Assembly: GCA_965214235.1 (NCBI GenBank)
Contig: CBDCBH010000003.1
Span: 186,001 to 250,000 of the forward strand
DNA from: Ilyomonas sp965214235
GTDB taxonomy: Bacteria; Bacteroidota; Bacteroidia; Chitinophagales; Chitinophagaceae
Direction: 5' to 3'
DNA length: 64,000 nucleotides
Under the pieces are notes generated by a model, which was given only the letters and a program-made list of their open reading frames with translations, was not told where the DNA came from and made no database searches. The translations under genes were made by a program, and so were the position numbers. Positions within the stretch are counted from its first letter, which is position 1; every line of letters starts with the position of its first letter. Of this stretch, positions 53,508-61,684 are shown one piece after another.

Positions 53508-54377
53508 ATGCAGGAAACGAAAGAAATAACAGCACTGTTCACACTACTCGATGATCCGGACGAGGAGGTGTTTTCTACTGTGTCGGAACGAATTACCGAT
53601 TACGGTACGAACATCATTCCCAATCTCGAATCGTTATGGGAGAACACGCTGCGCGAAGAAGTGCAGGAACGCATTGAAATGCTTATTCATAAGCTTCATT
53701 TTAAAGACCTGACTTACGACCTTGAACAATGGAACCACAGCGCATACAACGATTTATTATTCGGCACTTTGCTTGTTGCCAAGTTTCAGTATCCCGATTT
53801 GCAAACCACGCCCGTTTTACAGGAGATAGAAAAAATAAGGCGCAATATATGGCTGGAATTAAACAGCTTTCTTACGCCGCTTGAGCAAGCCAACGTATTA
53901 ACCAGTATTGTTTATAATTATTACAACCTGAAAGGCGTTGAAATTTCATATAATAATCCTGATGATTTTTTACTTCACAAAGTGTTGCAAAGCAAGCGCG
54001 GCAACGCATTGTCAAACGGCTTGCTGTATTTGGTGTTGGCTGCTTTGCTGGATATTCCGGTGAAAGCTATTAATGTTCCCAAGCATTTTGTACTCGCTTT
54101 TTTTAAGCCCGAATTTGATGCCGCTTTACATAAAAGCAACCCGCAGCAATACATTTTGTTTTATGTTGATGCAACCAGCGGTCAGGTGTTTACTCACAAA
54201 GAAATTGAGCTGTATTTTAAACGTATTTCGGTACCGCCAACGGCATTTTATTTTCGCCCGCTTTCTAACAAACGCGTCATTCAATTATTGATTGAAGAAT
54301 TTGCCAAATGCTTTACTGATGCACATGTAAAATATAAGCGGGATGAACTGATGAAGCTGGCTTCATTACTGGATTAG
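53508..54377 (+). CDS. SirB1-like transglutaminase-family protein
   Basis: 289 residues. The N-terminal half is helical (LFTLLDDPDEEVFSTVSERI), like a HEAT-type repeat; the second half (about 95-270) is the SirB1 transglutaminase-like domain with LTPLEQANVLTSIVYNYYNLKG, LLHKVLQSKRGNALSNGLLYLVLAALLDIPVKAINVPKHFVLAF and YVDATSGQVF. At the place where active transglutaminases have the catalytic cysteine the sequence reads KRGNALSNG, so it is probably not a protease; H and D positions (PKHFVLAF, YVDATSG) remain. SirB1 proteins are of uncertain function. Confidence 0.82.
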   Translation: MQETKEITALFTLLDDPDEEVFSTVSERITDYGTNIIPNLESLWENTLREEVQERIEMLIHKLHFKDLTYDLEQWNHSAYNDLLFGTLLVAKFQYPDLQTTPVLQEIEKIRRNIWLELNSFLTPLEQANVLTSIVYNYYNLKGVEISYNNPDDFLLHKVLQSKRGNALSNGLLYLVLAALLDIPVKAINVPKHFVLAFFKPEFDAALHKSNPQQYILFYVDATSGQVFTHKEIELYFKRISVPPTAFYFRPLSNKRVIQLLIEEFAKCFTDAHVKYKRDELMKLASLLD

Positions 54378-54404
54378 CACAGCCATATTTATAAACAAAT
54401 TTAT

Positions 54405-54777
54405 ATGATTGCAAATATCGGGATGAGCGAAGAGCAAAAGTAATCTTCCGCACAAATATTTCAGCGCATGTTGGCAAACCAATATGTGCTGTATATAAAA
54501 ACAAGAAACTATCATTGGCATGTAGAAGGTCCAAACTTTTTACAAATGCACGGGTTTTATGAGCGATTGTACACCGAACTGGAAGAAGGCTTTGATGCCT
54601 ACACATCAAAAATAACAACTTACCAATTTGCTGAACGACCACGAAACTATTATTCGTTTATTACGTCGAGACATTGATAAATTAACCGATGAAATAAAAG
54701 ATACCGGCACCGCCGATTTTGTAACCGGCATGATGGAAAACATGAACAATGGGCTTGGTTTTTACGAAGCTATGTAA
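54405..54777 (+). pseudogene. dps: Degraded Dps / ferritin-like protein gene
   Basis: Dps residues appear in two frames. Frame 1 (from ATG 54405) reads MIANIGMSEEQK, then TAA at 54441-54443, then SSAQIFQRMLANQYVLYIKT and RNYHWHVEGPNFLQMHGFYE, the Dps helix A with the ferroxidase histidine. Near 54612-54622 the frame changes and about 35 residues of the middle helix are missing; frame 2 continues LLNDHETIIRLLRRDIDKLT, DTGTADFVTGMMEN and stops at 54777. So there is a nonsense codon, an internal deletion and a frameshift. The gene cannot make an iron-storing Dps dodecamer. Confidence 0.85.
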
Positions 54778-54813
54778 GTTGAGTTATGAATTTTGAAGTA
54801 TAAATTATATTTT

Positions 54814-54843
54814 AAAAAGCACTGTGAAAAGGGTGCTTTTTTT
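54814..54843 (+). terminator. Intrinsic terminator after the dead dps
   Basis: Stem AAAAAGCAC / GTGCTTTTT with a ten-base loop and a T run. It survives although the gene is broken. Confidence 0.75.
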
Positions 54844-54869
54844 ATGTGGTGAACTGCAACGCTTCAGGC

Positions 54870-54902
54870 TTTGTTTTTAATGCATTACTTCATTTAGTTT
54901 TG
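54870..54902 (+). promoter_or_regulatory. Promoter of the family 2 glycosyltransferase
   Basis: TTTG (54870-54873), 21-base spacer, TAGTTTTG (54895-54902): a full match to the Bacteroidota consensus TTTG-N19-21-TAnnTTTG. The ATG follows after 11 bases. Confidence 0.7.
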
Positions 54903-54913
54903 CATTTTTTACA

Positions 54914-55852
54914 ATGGTAGAATCATCGCCGCTTATTTCCATCTGCATTCCATCTTATCAAAGAACGCACTATTTGCAACGCTTGCTGCAAAGCATTTCA
55001 CATCAGACGTTCAAAAACTTTGAAGTGATTGTATCAGATGACAGCAATGATGATTCTGTACAAAATGTAATAAAAACAACAGAAGATAAATTTCCCATAC
55101 GATATTTTAAAAATGAACCTTCATTGGGCACACCCGCCAACTGGAATTTTGCCATTAACAAAGCAAAGGGAGAATGGATAAAACTAATGCACGACGATGA
55201 TTGGTTTGCTACCTCTACTGCTTTGCAAACATTTGCCGATGCCACTAAAAAAGGAAACAAATTTATTGCAGGCGGTTATAACAACATCGGTGAAAATGGT
55301 GCAGCTTTACGCAAGCCTTATCTTTCTTTATCTAAAAAGAAAAGATTGCTTCGCCAACCCATGATTTTGTTAGCAGAAAATATTATTGGTCAGCCGAGTG
55401 TTTGCATGGTGCATCGTTCCGTTACGGCAAAATATGACGAGGGAATGAAGTGGCGTGTTGATATTGATTATTATATGCAGTTGTTACATTCGGAAAAAAC
55501 TTTTACCCGCATCCGCAAAGTGCTTATCAACCTTGGTATTAATCAAACATCGGTTACAAACAGTTGTTTAAACGTGCCTGGTGTTGAGTTACCTGAAGGA
55601 TGGTTGCTGTTACATAAATATGGCACAAAACCATTGAATAATATTTTGGTTTATGATGCCTGGTGGCGCATTATCCGCAATACAAATACAAGAAGCATTC
55701 AAACTCTTTATCAGTACGCATCGCCCTGGCAAAAAATAATTGAAAATATGGTAGAGGAGCAAAGCAAAATCAAACCATCCCGTTTGCAGCATGGCTTTTT
55801 TTCAAAATTATACATGCTGATAAGTTATGTAAAAGAAAACCTGAAATTATAG
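54914..55852 (+). CDS. Family 2 glycosyltransferase
   Basis: 312 residues, GT-A fold. SICIPSYQRTHYLQRLLQSISHQTFKNFEVIVSDD (about 9-43) is the GT2 start; GEWIKLMHDDDW (about 87-98) has the metal-binding DDD. The acceptor half has GQPSVCMVHRS and a DIDYYMQLL segment. It transfers a sugar onto a surface polysaccharide or lipid-linked oligosaccharide on the cytoplasmic side. The C-terminus (YMLISYVKENLKL) may touch the membrane. It converges with the minus-strand GT4 gene (six-base overlap) and faces a sugar-gene operon. Confidence 0.88.
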   Translation: MVESSPLISICIPSYQRTHYLQRLLQSISHQTFKNFEVIVSDDSNDDSVQNVIKTTEDKFPIRYFKNEPSLGTPANWNFAINKAKGEWIKLMHDDDWFATSTALQTFADATKKGNKFIAGGYNNIGENGAALRKPYLSLSKKKRLLRQPMILLAENIIGQPSVCMVHRSVTAKYDEGMKWRVDIDYYMQLLHSEKTFTRIRKVLINLGINQTSVTNSCLNVPGVELPEGWLLLHKYGTKPLNNILVYDAWWRIIRNTNTRSIQTLYQYASPWQKIIENMVEEQSKIKPSRLQHGFFSKLYMLISYVKENLKL

Positions 55853-57022
55853 TTGAAGAACTGCTTTGTATTCAACACAAAACTTTTGATAACTGAACTT
55901 TTCAATTGCCATTTCTCTGCTCTTTATACCCATTGATATTTTTAGAGAAAAGTCTTTTAAGATATTTTCAATATAAGAAACACCTTCTTCAACAATGCCA
56001 TTATCGTTCGTTGCTGTAATTAAAAACCCATTCACGTTGTGATGAATGTAATTAGGCAACGCATTTACAGCAGTTGTAATGATGATTTTACCGCGTGCCA
56101 TCATTTCCATCACTACAACCGGCAAGCCTTCAAACGATGATGTCATTATCAAAACATCACTATCATTATAAATTTTTTTGAGTACCGCATCATCTTTTAC
56201 ATTACCAAAAAAAGTACAAAACGGGTAATCATAAATATTTACTATGTTTTCTACATCGCCAACAAAACTAAAATGTACCGGCGTTTGTTTTTGATGCATT
56301 TTTTTTGCAATGGATGCTGTTAAGTTTACTCGTTTTTGCGGCGATCCGCGCCCGATAAAAACAACCTGCAATGTTGTATTATTTGTAAGGTGCAAAGGTG
56401 GAATATCAATTGCATTTTCTATAAACCGAAGTTTATTCCAATAGCTTTTATCAATGTTATTTTCTTTGTATTGCTTCTCAACATCACGCTTTAATTGCTC
56501 TGTGCTAAACACTCTTTCATCAATATATTTTATAAATCCAACACTATAAGTAAGCCAGGTATCTAAATGGCAAACTTCAACGCAACGAACCCTTTTTTTT
56601 AAATGAGGAATTACCTTATAAAAATAAATGCACTCGCCGCCCAATACCGATGCCTCGGGTTGTTGATGTATCCACGAAGCAATCATGCCTCTGTAAAAAA
56701 TATTAATAAAATGAAGCCATTTATTATCAATCCATTTGTGTAAATCTATCATCTTCACACCCGTTTCGCGAAACCGTTCTGCAAACAAATTGTTCTTTCC
56801 TTTTTTTGAAAAAATTATAACAGGAGAAAAAGTTTGTATGCAGTTGGTAACATCTATGTTTACTTTAGGTGAGCCGCCAATATCTGTGTTTGGAAAAAAC
56901 AAAAACACCCGATGCTTTGTGCGTAAAGGGAAAAATTTTCCATACCATTTTCCTGCCATCACCAATGGAAACATGATTATATTCTCAACAAAAAGTTTTG
57001 TTCTGAGTGATGAATAAGTCAT
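55847..57022 (-). CDS. Family 4 glycosyltransferase
   Basis: 391 residues, GT-B fold. FLFFPNTDIGGSPKVNIDV is the N-terminal acceptor side (GG motif). In the C-terminal half VVFIGRGSPQKRVNLTASIAKKM starts the donor domain, and SSFEGLPVVVMEMMARGKIIITT is the E-x7-E region that binds the nucleotide sugar. It is a retaining glycosyltransferase acting in the cytoplasm on a surface glycan. Its ATG overlaps the stop of the SDR gene (ATGA), so the two are translationally coupled. Confidence 0.87.
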   Translation of the reverse strand: MTYSSLRTKLFVENIIMFPLVMAGKWYGKFFPLRTKHRVFLFFPNTDIGGSPKVNIDVTNCIQTFSPVIIFSKKGKNNLFAERFRETGVKMIDLHKWIDNKWLHFINIFYRGMIASWIHQQPEASVLGGECIYFYKVIPHLKKRVRCVEVCHLDTWLTYSVGFIKYIDERVFSTEQLKRDVEKQYKENNIDKSYWNKLRFIENAIDIPPLHLTNNTTLQVVFIGRGSPQKRVNLTASIAKKMHQKQTPVHFSFVGDVENIVNIYDYPFCTFFGNVKDDAVLKKIYNDSDVLIMTSSFEGLPVVVMEMMARGKIIITTAVNALPNYIHHNVNGFLITATNDNGIVEEGVSYIENILKDFSLKISMGIKSREMAIEKFSYQKFCVEYKAVLQL

Positions 57023-57711
57023 GTTAACGGATAATATTTTTGAAGCATTTGCAAAAGGTAGCCACTGCTAAATTGAATGCCCAGGGTTGAGAAAAAAGGT
57101 TGTATGAGAGACGTATCAATAACGGGAACCGAGCGTTTGCTGATGGTTGTAAACACAGCTTCTTTTACAAAATAAGATTCGATGTGTTTGATGATGTACA
57201 ATATTGAATAATTATTTGGATTGGCGATGTTCACCGTTGAATTGATAAATAAATTTTGCTGAAGTATATAATTACAAACAGCAAACATATCATCTATATC
57301 AATAAGGTTGCGTTCAGCCGGGTTGAACACAGTAAACGGCTGTTTATTTTTTACTGCATTTATAAAAAAATTGAGAAGTGTATGTTTGTTTTCAGTAAAC
57401 CCAACAGGGTTAGAAACGCGAAAAATAGTAAAGCCGCCTTTGTGTTTTGCAACTAACGATTCCATTTGCAGCTTGTGCTGCACGTAAGGCGAATACAGTA
57501 AGCTTTCATCATAAATACTACAAGTGCTGAAATAAACAAACCGCTTATCTGCATAAGCATTTTTAGTTTGTATGAGTAACTGCTTTTCTCTATCAAAATC
57601 ATTGTAATTTTTTGTAGAAGAATTGGACACGCCTGAAGCAAAAACTATAAAACGATCGTCGTTTATATAATTCTGAAACCGTGTTGCAATCATGCCTAAA
57701 CCAACTACCAT
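57019..57711 (-). CDS. NAD-dependent epimerase/dehydratase-like SDR protein
   Basis: 230 residues, shorter than typical nucleotide-sugar epimerases (about 300). MVVGLGMIATRFQNYINDDRFIVF is the NAD-binding start (GLGxIA), VYFSTCSIYDESLLYSPYVQHKLQME gives the SDR S...YxxxK catalytic set (T/S-C-S, Y, K), and FTIFRVSNPVGF follows. The C-terminal substrate domain is reduced (NLIDIDDMFAVCNYIL, STVNIANP). It most likely modifies a nucleotide sugar for the neighbouring transferases. The start is 12 bases after the broken glycosyltransferase frame. Confidence 0.75.
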   Translation of the reverse strand: MVVGLGMIATRFQNYINDDRFIVFASGVSNSSTKNYNDFDREKQLLIQTKNAYADKRFVYFSTCSIYDESLLYSPYVQHKLQMESLVAKHKGGFTIFRVSNPVGFTENKHTLLNFFINAVKNKQPFTVFNPAERNLIDIDDMFAVCNYILQQNLFINSTVNIANPNNYSILYIIKHIESYFVKEAVFTTISKRSVPVIDTSLIQPFFSTLGIQFSSGYLLQMLQKYYPLT

Positions 57712-57723
57712 AATTTTGTTTGC

Positions 57724-58850
57724 CTATAAAGAAAGCAGTGTAGTTACTGCTTTGGCTGCAATATTACCCCAATAAAAATGTTCGTAAAAATCTGCCTGAA
57801 TCTGCAACGATGTATCGCTTTGCAAAATAGCATTGGCAAAGGCTTTCCAGTCGCTATCATCTACAACGGTTAGTTTGTTGCCGGTTGTATTTTGGTTAAT
57901 GCCGGCAGCGCCGCTTGTTGTGCTTACCGCATTGCAATTATAACCCAACGCTTCCACCAATTTTGTTTTTATGCCGCCACCGGCAACAACCGGATTGATA
58001 AAAATATCGGCAGCTAAAAAAAAAGGAACTACATCATTCACAAAGCCTGTATAAATAATATTTGCCGATTCGTTTTGCATTTGTTTTTGCCATGATTCCG
58101 GAAGGTTTCTGCCGCAAATAAAAAGGGTGTATTGAAATGATGAATGTTGCAACAGCAATGGATTAATTTGTGTTATGATGGCTTCAACAGCAAGTGTGTT
58201 GGGTGCATAACCTAAATCGCCATTGAACAATAAAATGGTGTTTGAAAACGGGATGTTATACTGATTACAAATTATTGTTTTTGCATTGGCTCTTTCATTT
58301 ACGGAAGGCGCTTTCTGCTGATTAATTCCATACGTGATCACTTCACTTTTTTGTTGTGAAAGATGATAGTTCTTAATTGCAAATTCTTTATCATTATGTG
58401 TAATAAAAAAACTGGTGTCTGCTTCGCGATGAACCCATTTTTCATACATCCACATTAATTTCCACCACCATTTTCCTAAGGTTTTAAAACGCACCGATTC
58501 TATGTTATGCGAACGAACCAACCACTTTACACCAGCATATCGTTTTCAATAAAAATCCGAGCCATCCCATGTAAGGATGCTCAATCACCAGATGTGTGAT
58601 ACCGTTTTCTTTTATTGCATTTTTTATCTTAAAAAAATAAAACACATTGATGTAATGAAGCGGATGATTGCTGAATAATTTGATGAGCTGATAATTTTTA
58701 GCAAGTGCGTTCATCGTTATTGCTTTTTGTAGAAACAATAAAGGTTGTATGCCAATTCACCACATGTTTTTATACAAGTTGCTCAATCGCTTTTTGTCCG
58801 CCGTTGATAGCTGGCAGAAAACGATAAGGCTCGATGATTAAAAGTTTTAT
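57724..58850 (-). pseudogene. Broken family 4 glycosyltransferase
   Basis: Pieces of one GT4 protein lie in different frames. Piece 1 (58850 down to 58773) reads IKLLIIEPYRFLPAINGGQK..EQLV, the normal GT4 start, but with ATA instead of ATG and joined in frame to the end of yfhO; TAA follows at 58770. The same frame continues KHVVNWHTTFIVSTKSNND. Near 58700-58712 the frame changes to KNYQLIKLFSNHPLH..HLVIEHPYMGWLGFLLKT; near 58540 one extra base shifts it again, to YAGVKWLVRSHNIESVRFK and the donor domain (GGGIKTKLVEALGY). The donor half alone (57724-58521) is open but has no good start. Three lesions make function unlikely. Confidence 0.8.
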
Positions 58851-61385
58851 ATTTTGATGCTTCAACAGGAAGAATAAGTTTGTGTAGTTATAGAACGCGT
58901 ACCGCCTTGCAATACCACATACAACTGCACCTATCAGGCATAACAACAAAATGATGCATTTCCAACATAAATTAAAGCTTTGCCCCGTGTAGTATGAGGT
59001 TGGATGAAACTTGAATTCAATATCATGTTTGCCAGCCGGTACAGGCATACCACGCAACACGTAATTCACTTTACAATACGGCGTTTCTTTGCCATCAATA
59101 TAGGCTTTCCAACCTACGGGATAATACACTTCGCTAAATACCGCGAAGTTGGGTACGTTGCTTTGTGATGCGTATTTTATATCATCGTTATCATAGCCCA
59201 CTAATTTAATGTTGCTTGTACTATCGCTTGCGTTTATTGTACCTGCAATACTCTTAAAACCGGCATCAACAATGGCCGTATCAGCCGGATTAAAATTAGT
59301 GAGCGCGCCCATTTCAGCAGCTGCACCATTTACATATTTTATGTTTTTAACAAACCAGCAGGCACCTAAGGCAGCTTCATTGCGCTGCACGGTAAATGTG
59401 TTGGGTTGTTGCCCTTCGGGTGCTAAAAAATACTTTGCATCGAGCATATTTAACACAGGAAGATTTAATTTTTGGGTGAGTTGATTTTCTATCAAATCCT
59501 GATAGATGCTCAACTTTGCCGGGTTGTAGCCGCCAACACAACGGTAATGATATGCCGTGATAGATTCGCTGTATCTGTCGGGTGCTAAATTAAACGTTCT
59601 GAAATGCGGGTCTTTATCCGCCTGCAACGATTGATAGGCAGTTGCATCGGTTGGTGTGCCATGCAGTGTAAGATTAAAATTCGCTTCATAACTATCCGGC
59701 TCAACATAGTTGGTATCGGTTAAATATTTGCTATCAACTTTTAATAATTCAAAGGTGCTGATTACAATCAAAGCAATTACAATGACCATCGGTTTCACCC
59801 AACTTTTTAAGTATAAAAACACTGCACCCACAGTAACCAAAGCAAATAATAACGCACGCAACAATTCGCTGCTGAACATGCTTTTGCGTTCGGCAATCAT
59901 GCTGTTATAAATCACGTTGCCAAACTCCTGATTGTTGCCCGTTACCTGGCTTAACATGCTTTTTATTTGATTATCATTTGCACTTCTGAAATCGCTTGCT
60001 AAATACATCAGTCCAATAAAAACAAACACACCGCCAACCGCGTATAAAATATATTTGAATGAGGCTTGCAGTTGTGGCTTTGTATCTTCAAAAAATATTT
60101 TTTGCAATGCCAAAACAGCAAGCAATGGGAACAACAATTGCGGAATTACCAGCGCAATGGTTGGCGCACGAAACTTATTGTATAATGGAAGATGATGAAA
60201 TAAAAACTCGTTGAAGCCCAACAAATATTTACCCGATGCCATTAACACGGCAAAAAGGCAGGCGGCAAACATCCACCACTTTTGCTGTGGACTAACTACC
60301 ACCATTCCAATGATGAATAAAATACAAATTATGGCTCCTAAATACACCGGACCTGCGGTGGAATAATTATCGCCCCAATATTTTGGCAACGACTGTGCAA
60401 GTTGCTGCGCATTGCTTTCGGGCACACCTTTTTCTATTAATGTGCTGGCAATTTTACTATCAGCATCAAAAGTTTCGCTGCTGCTTCCGCCAAAAACATT
60501 GGGCATTAAAAAGGTAAGAAATTCTGTATTTCCCTGGCTGTACTGAAACGCATAATCTTCATCCAAACCCGTTGTTTTTACATCTTTCAAAGTACCGCCG
60601 CTGTTATCTAAACTTTTGCCGCCGCGCATCGTGTATTTTGAATATTCTGATGTTGTAAGCAAAACCAAAGCAGAGTTGGCAACCGCAACAATACCCGAAA
60701 ACAAAGCTAAGCCGCAAGCTATCAGCATGTGCTTCCATTGTTTGTTTTTAATCCATTTTATAATGTATGCAATGGTGATAAATCCAGCGATGAGAATAGA
60801 GTAATAATTAATTTGCGGATGATTGGCAAACACTTCCATACTGGCAAATAAAACCGTAGTGGCAAGCCCGATGGCATACCTCTTTTCATATAGCAAATAC
60901 AAACCTGCAAGTAAGGCTGGCATGTATGCGATGGCAAGCATTTTTGTATCGTGCCCAACCGAAACAATTACCGGATCGTACGTGGAATAAGCAAAGGCAA
61001 GCGAGCCTAAAATAGCTACCAGATAATTGGTTCGGTATGCGGCGCAAAGCAAGTAAAAACAAAGGCAGGCAAGAAAGAAAAAATTAGCCGGCTTAGGTAA
61101 GTTCAGCGTCAATATCATATTGATGTACTGCAACGGCTGCACGTACTGCATAGCAATTTGATAATTGGGCATCCCACTAAATAAACGCGTGTTCCAAAGC
61201 GGAGAAACGCCTGTTTTTTCTTTGTGGTCATACACATCCTGCGCCATGCCGCGCCAATGCACCACATCGGTTTGCTGCAGCACTTCGCCTTGCAAAGCCG
61301 GTTTGCAATAAATAAGGGCAACCAATATAAAAACAACAATGGCTATAAGATGAGGAAGGGCTTTCTTCCACTGAAATTTTTTCAT
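58770..61385 (-). CDS. YfhO family multi-span membrane protein (C-terminus extended into a dead gene)
   Basis: 871 residues in the open frame. MKKFQWKKALPHLIAIVVFILVALIYCKPALQGEVLQQTD begins the family; more than ten membrane spans follow, with large loops near 260-345 and 560-780 (periplasmic domain with YHYRCVGGYNPAKLS and VFSEVYYPVGWKAYIDG). The last span ends near CLIGAVVCGIARR. After that the frame runs through a short spacer into GT4 residues (LLIIEPYRFLPAINGGQKAIEQL), so the natural end was probably near residue 840. YfhO-like proteins take part in polyprenyl-linked sugar transfer to surface polymers. First gene of the minus-strand sugar operon. Confidence 0.87.
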   Translation of the reverse strand: MKKFQWKKALPHLIAIVVFILVALIYCKPALQGEVLQQTDVVHWRGMAQDVYDHKEKTGVSPLWNTRLFSGMPNYQIAMQYVQPLQYINMILTLNLPKPANFFFLACLCFYLLCAAYRTNYLVAILGSLAFAYSTYDPVIVSVGHDTKMLAIAYMPALLAGLYLLYEKRYAIGLATTVLFASMEVFANHPQINYYSILIAGFITIAYIIKWIKNKQWKHMLIACGLALFSGIVAVANSALVLLTTSEYSKYTMRGGKSLDNSGGTLKDVKTTGLDEDYAFQYSQGNTEFLTFLMPNVFGGSSSETFDADSKIASTLIEKGVPESNAQQLAQSLPKYWGDNYSTAGPVYLGAIICILFIIGMVVVSPQQKWWMFAACLFAVLMASGKYLLGFNEFLFHHLPLYNKFRAPTIALVIPQLLFPLLAVLALQKIFFEDTKPQLQASFKYILYAVGGVFVFIGLMYLASDFRSANDNQIKSMLSQVTGNNQEFGNVIYNSMIAERKSMFSSELLRALLFALVTVGAVFLYLKSWVKPMVIVIALIVISTFELLKVDSKYLTDTNYVEPDSYEANFNLTLHGTPTDATAYQSLQADKDPHFRTFNLAPDRYSESITAYHYRCVGGYNPAKLSIYQDLIENQLTQKLNLPVLNMLDAKYFLAPEGQQPNTFTVQRNEAALGACWFVKNIKYVNGAAAEMGALTNFNPADTAIVDAGFKSIAGTINASDSTSNIKLVGYDNDDIKYASQSNVPNFAVFSEVYYPVGWKAYIDGKETPYCKVNYVLRGMPVPAGKHDIEFKFHPTSYYTGQSFNLCWKCIILLLCLIGAVVCGIARRYAFYNYTNLFFLLKHQNIKLLIIEPYRFLPAINGGQKAIEQLV

Positions 61386-61497
61386 ATTCTTTTTTATGAC
61401 GGTGGCAAACCTAAAGCAAGTGTAACAGATGTCAAAAGATTATAAAAAGCGATTCAATAAATAAAAATTAAAACCGATTTTTCTTGTCAAAATTTAT

Positions 61498-61530
61498 TTT
61501 GCGCAAATTCTGTTTTGGTCATTATTTTCG
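61498..61530 (+). promoter_or_regulatory. Promoter of the asd leader
   Basis: TTTG (61498-61501), 21-base spacer, TATTTTCG (61523-61530; one base off TAnnTTTG). The leader peptide ATG follows eight bases later, so translation of the leader begins almost at the 5' end of the RNA. Confidence 0.6.
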
Positions 61531-61538
61531 CGCAGCAA

Positions 61539-61598
61539 ATGACAACAACTATTCATACAACAAAGCGCACCATAAAGTTCCTTTTACGGGGAAGGTGA
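61539..61598 (+). CDS. Threonine-rich leader peptide of asd (19 aa)
   Basis: The short frame encodes MTTTIHTTKRTIKFLLRGR then TGA. Six of the first eleven residues are threonine, with two isoleucines in the first twelve, as in E. coli ThrL. It precedes asd, whose product is the branch point to threonine, isoleucine, methionine and lysine. The last three sense codons (61587-61595) overlap the antiterminator arm (61588-61595). Ribosome stalling at the threonine codons would leave this arm free; complete translation would cover it. The peptide itself needs no function. Confidence rests on composition, position and the RNA pairings together. Confidence 0.8.
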   Translation: MTTTIHTTKRTIKFLLRGR

Positions 61599-61657
61599 TG
61601 TTGCTTATGTATGGTAAAAGATAAGCAAAGCCTTCCTCAAAACAGGGAGGCTTTTTT
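61588..61657 (+). promoter_or_regulatory. asd: Transcription attenuator of asd
   Basis: Terminator: AAGCCTTCCT (61628-61637) pairs with AGGGAGGCTT (61644-61653) through ten base pairs (one G-U), loop CAAAAC, then a T run to 61657. Antiterminator: GGGGAAGG (61588-61595) can pair with CCTTCCTC (61631-61638) through eight pairs (one G-U), which removes the 5' arm of the terminator. A small protector pairing TTCC (61578-61581) with GGAA (61590-61593) may block the antiterminator when the ribosome has left. Low charged tRNA-Thr (or tRNA-Ile) would favour readthrough into asd. Confidence 0.8.
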
Positions 61658-61684
61658 ATTTCAATTATAATAAAACAAACAATT

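Noticed and set aside
54313..54642. 109-residue minus-strand frame across the dps remnant
   Set aside because: It is antisense to recognisable Dps residues and has no features of its own.
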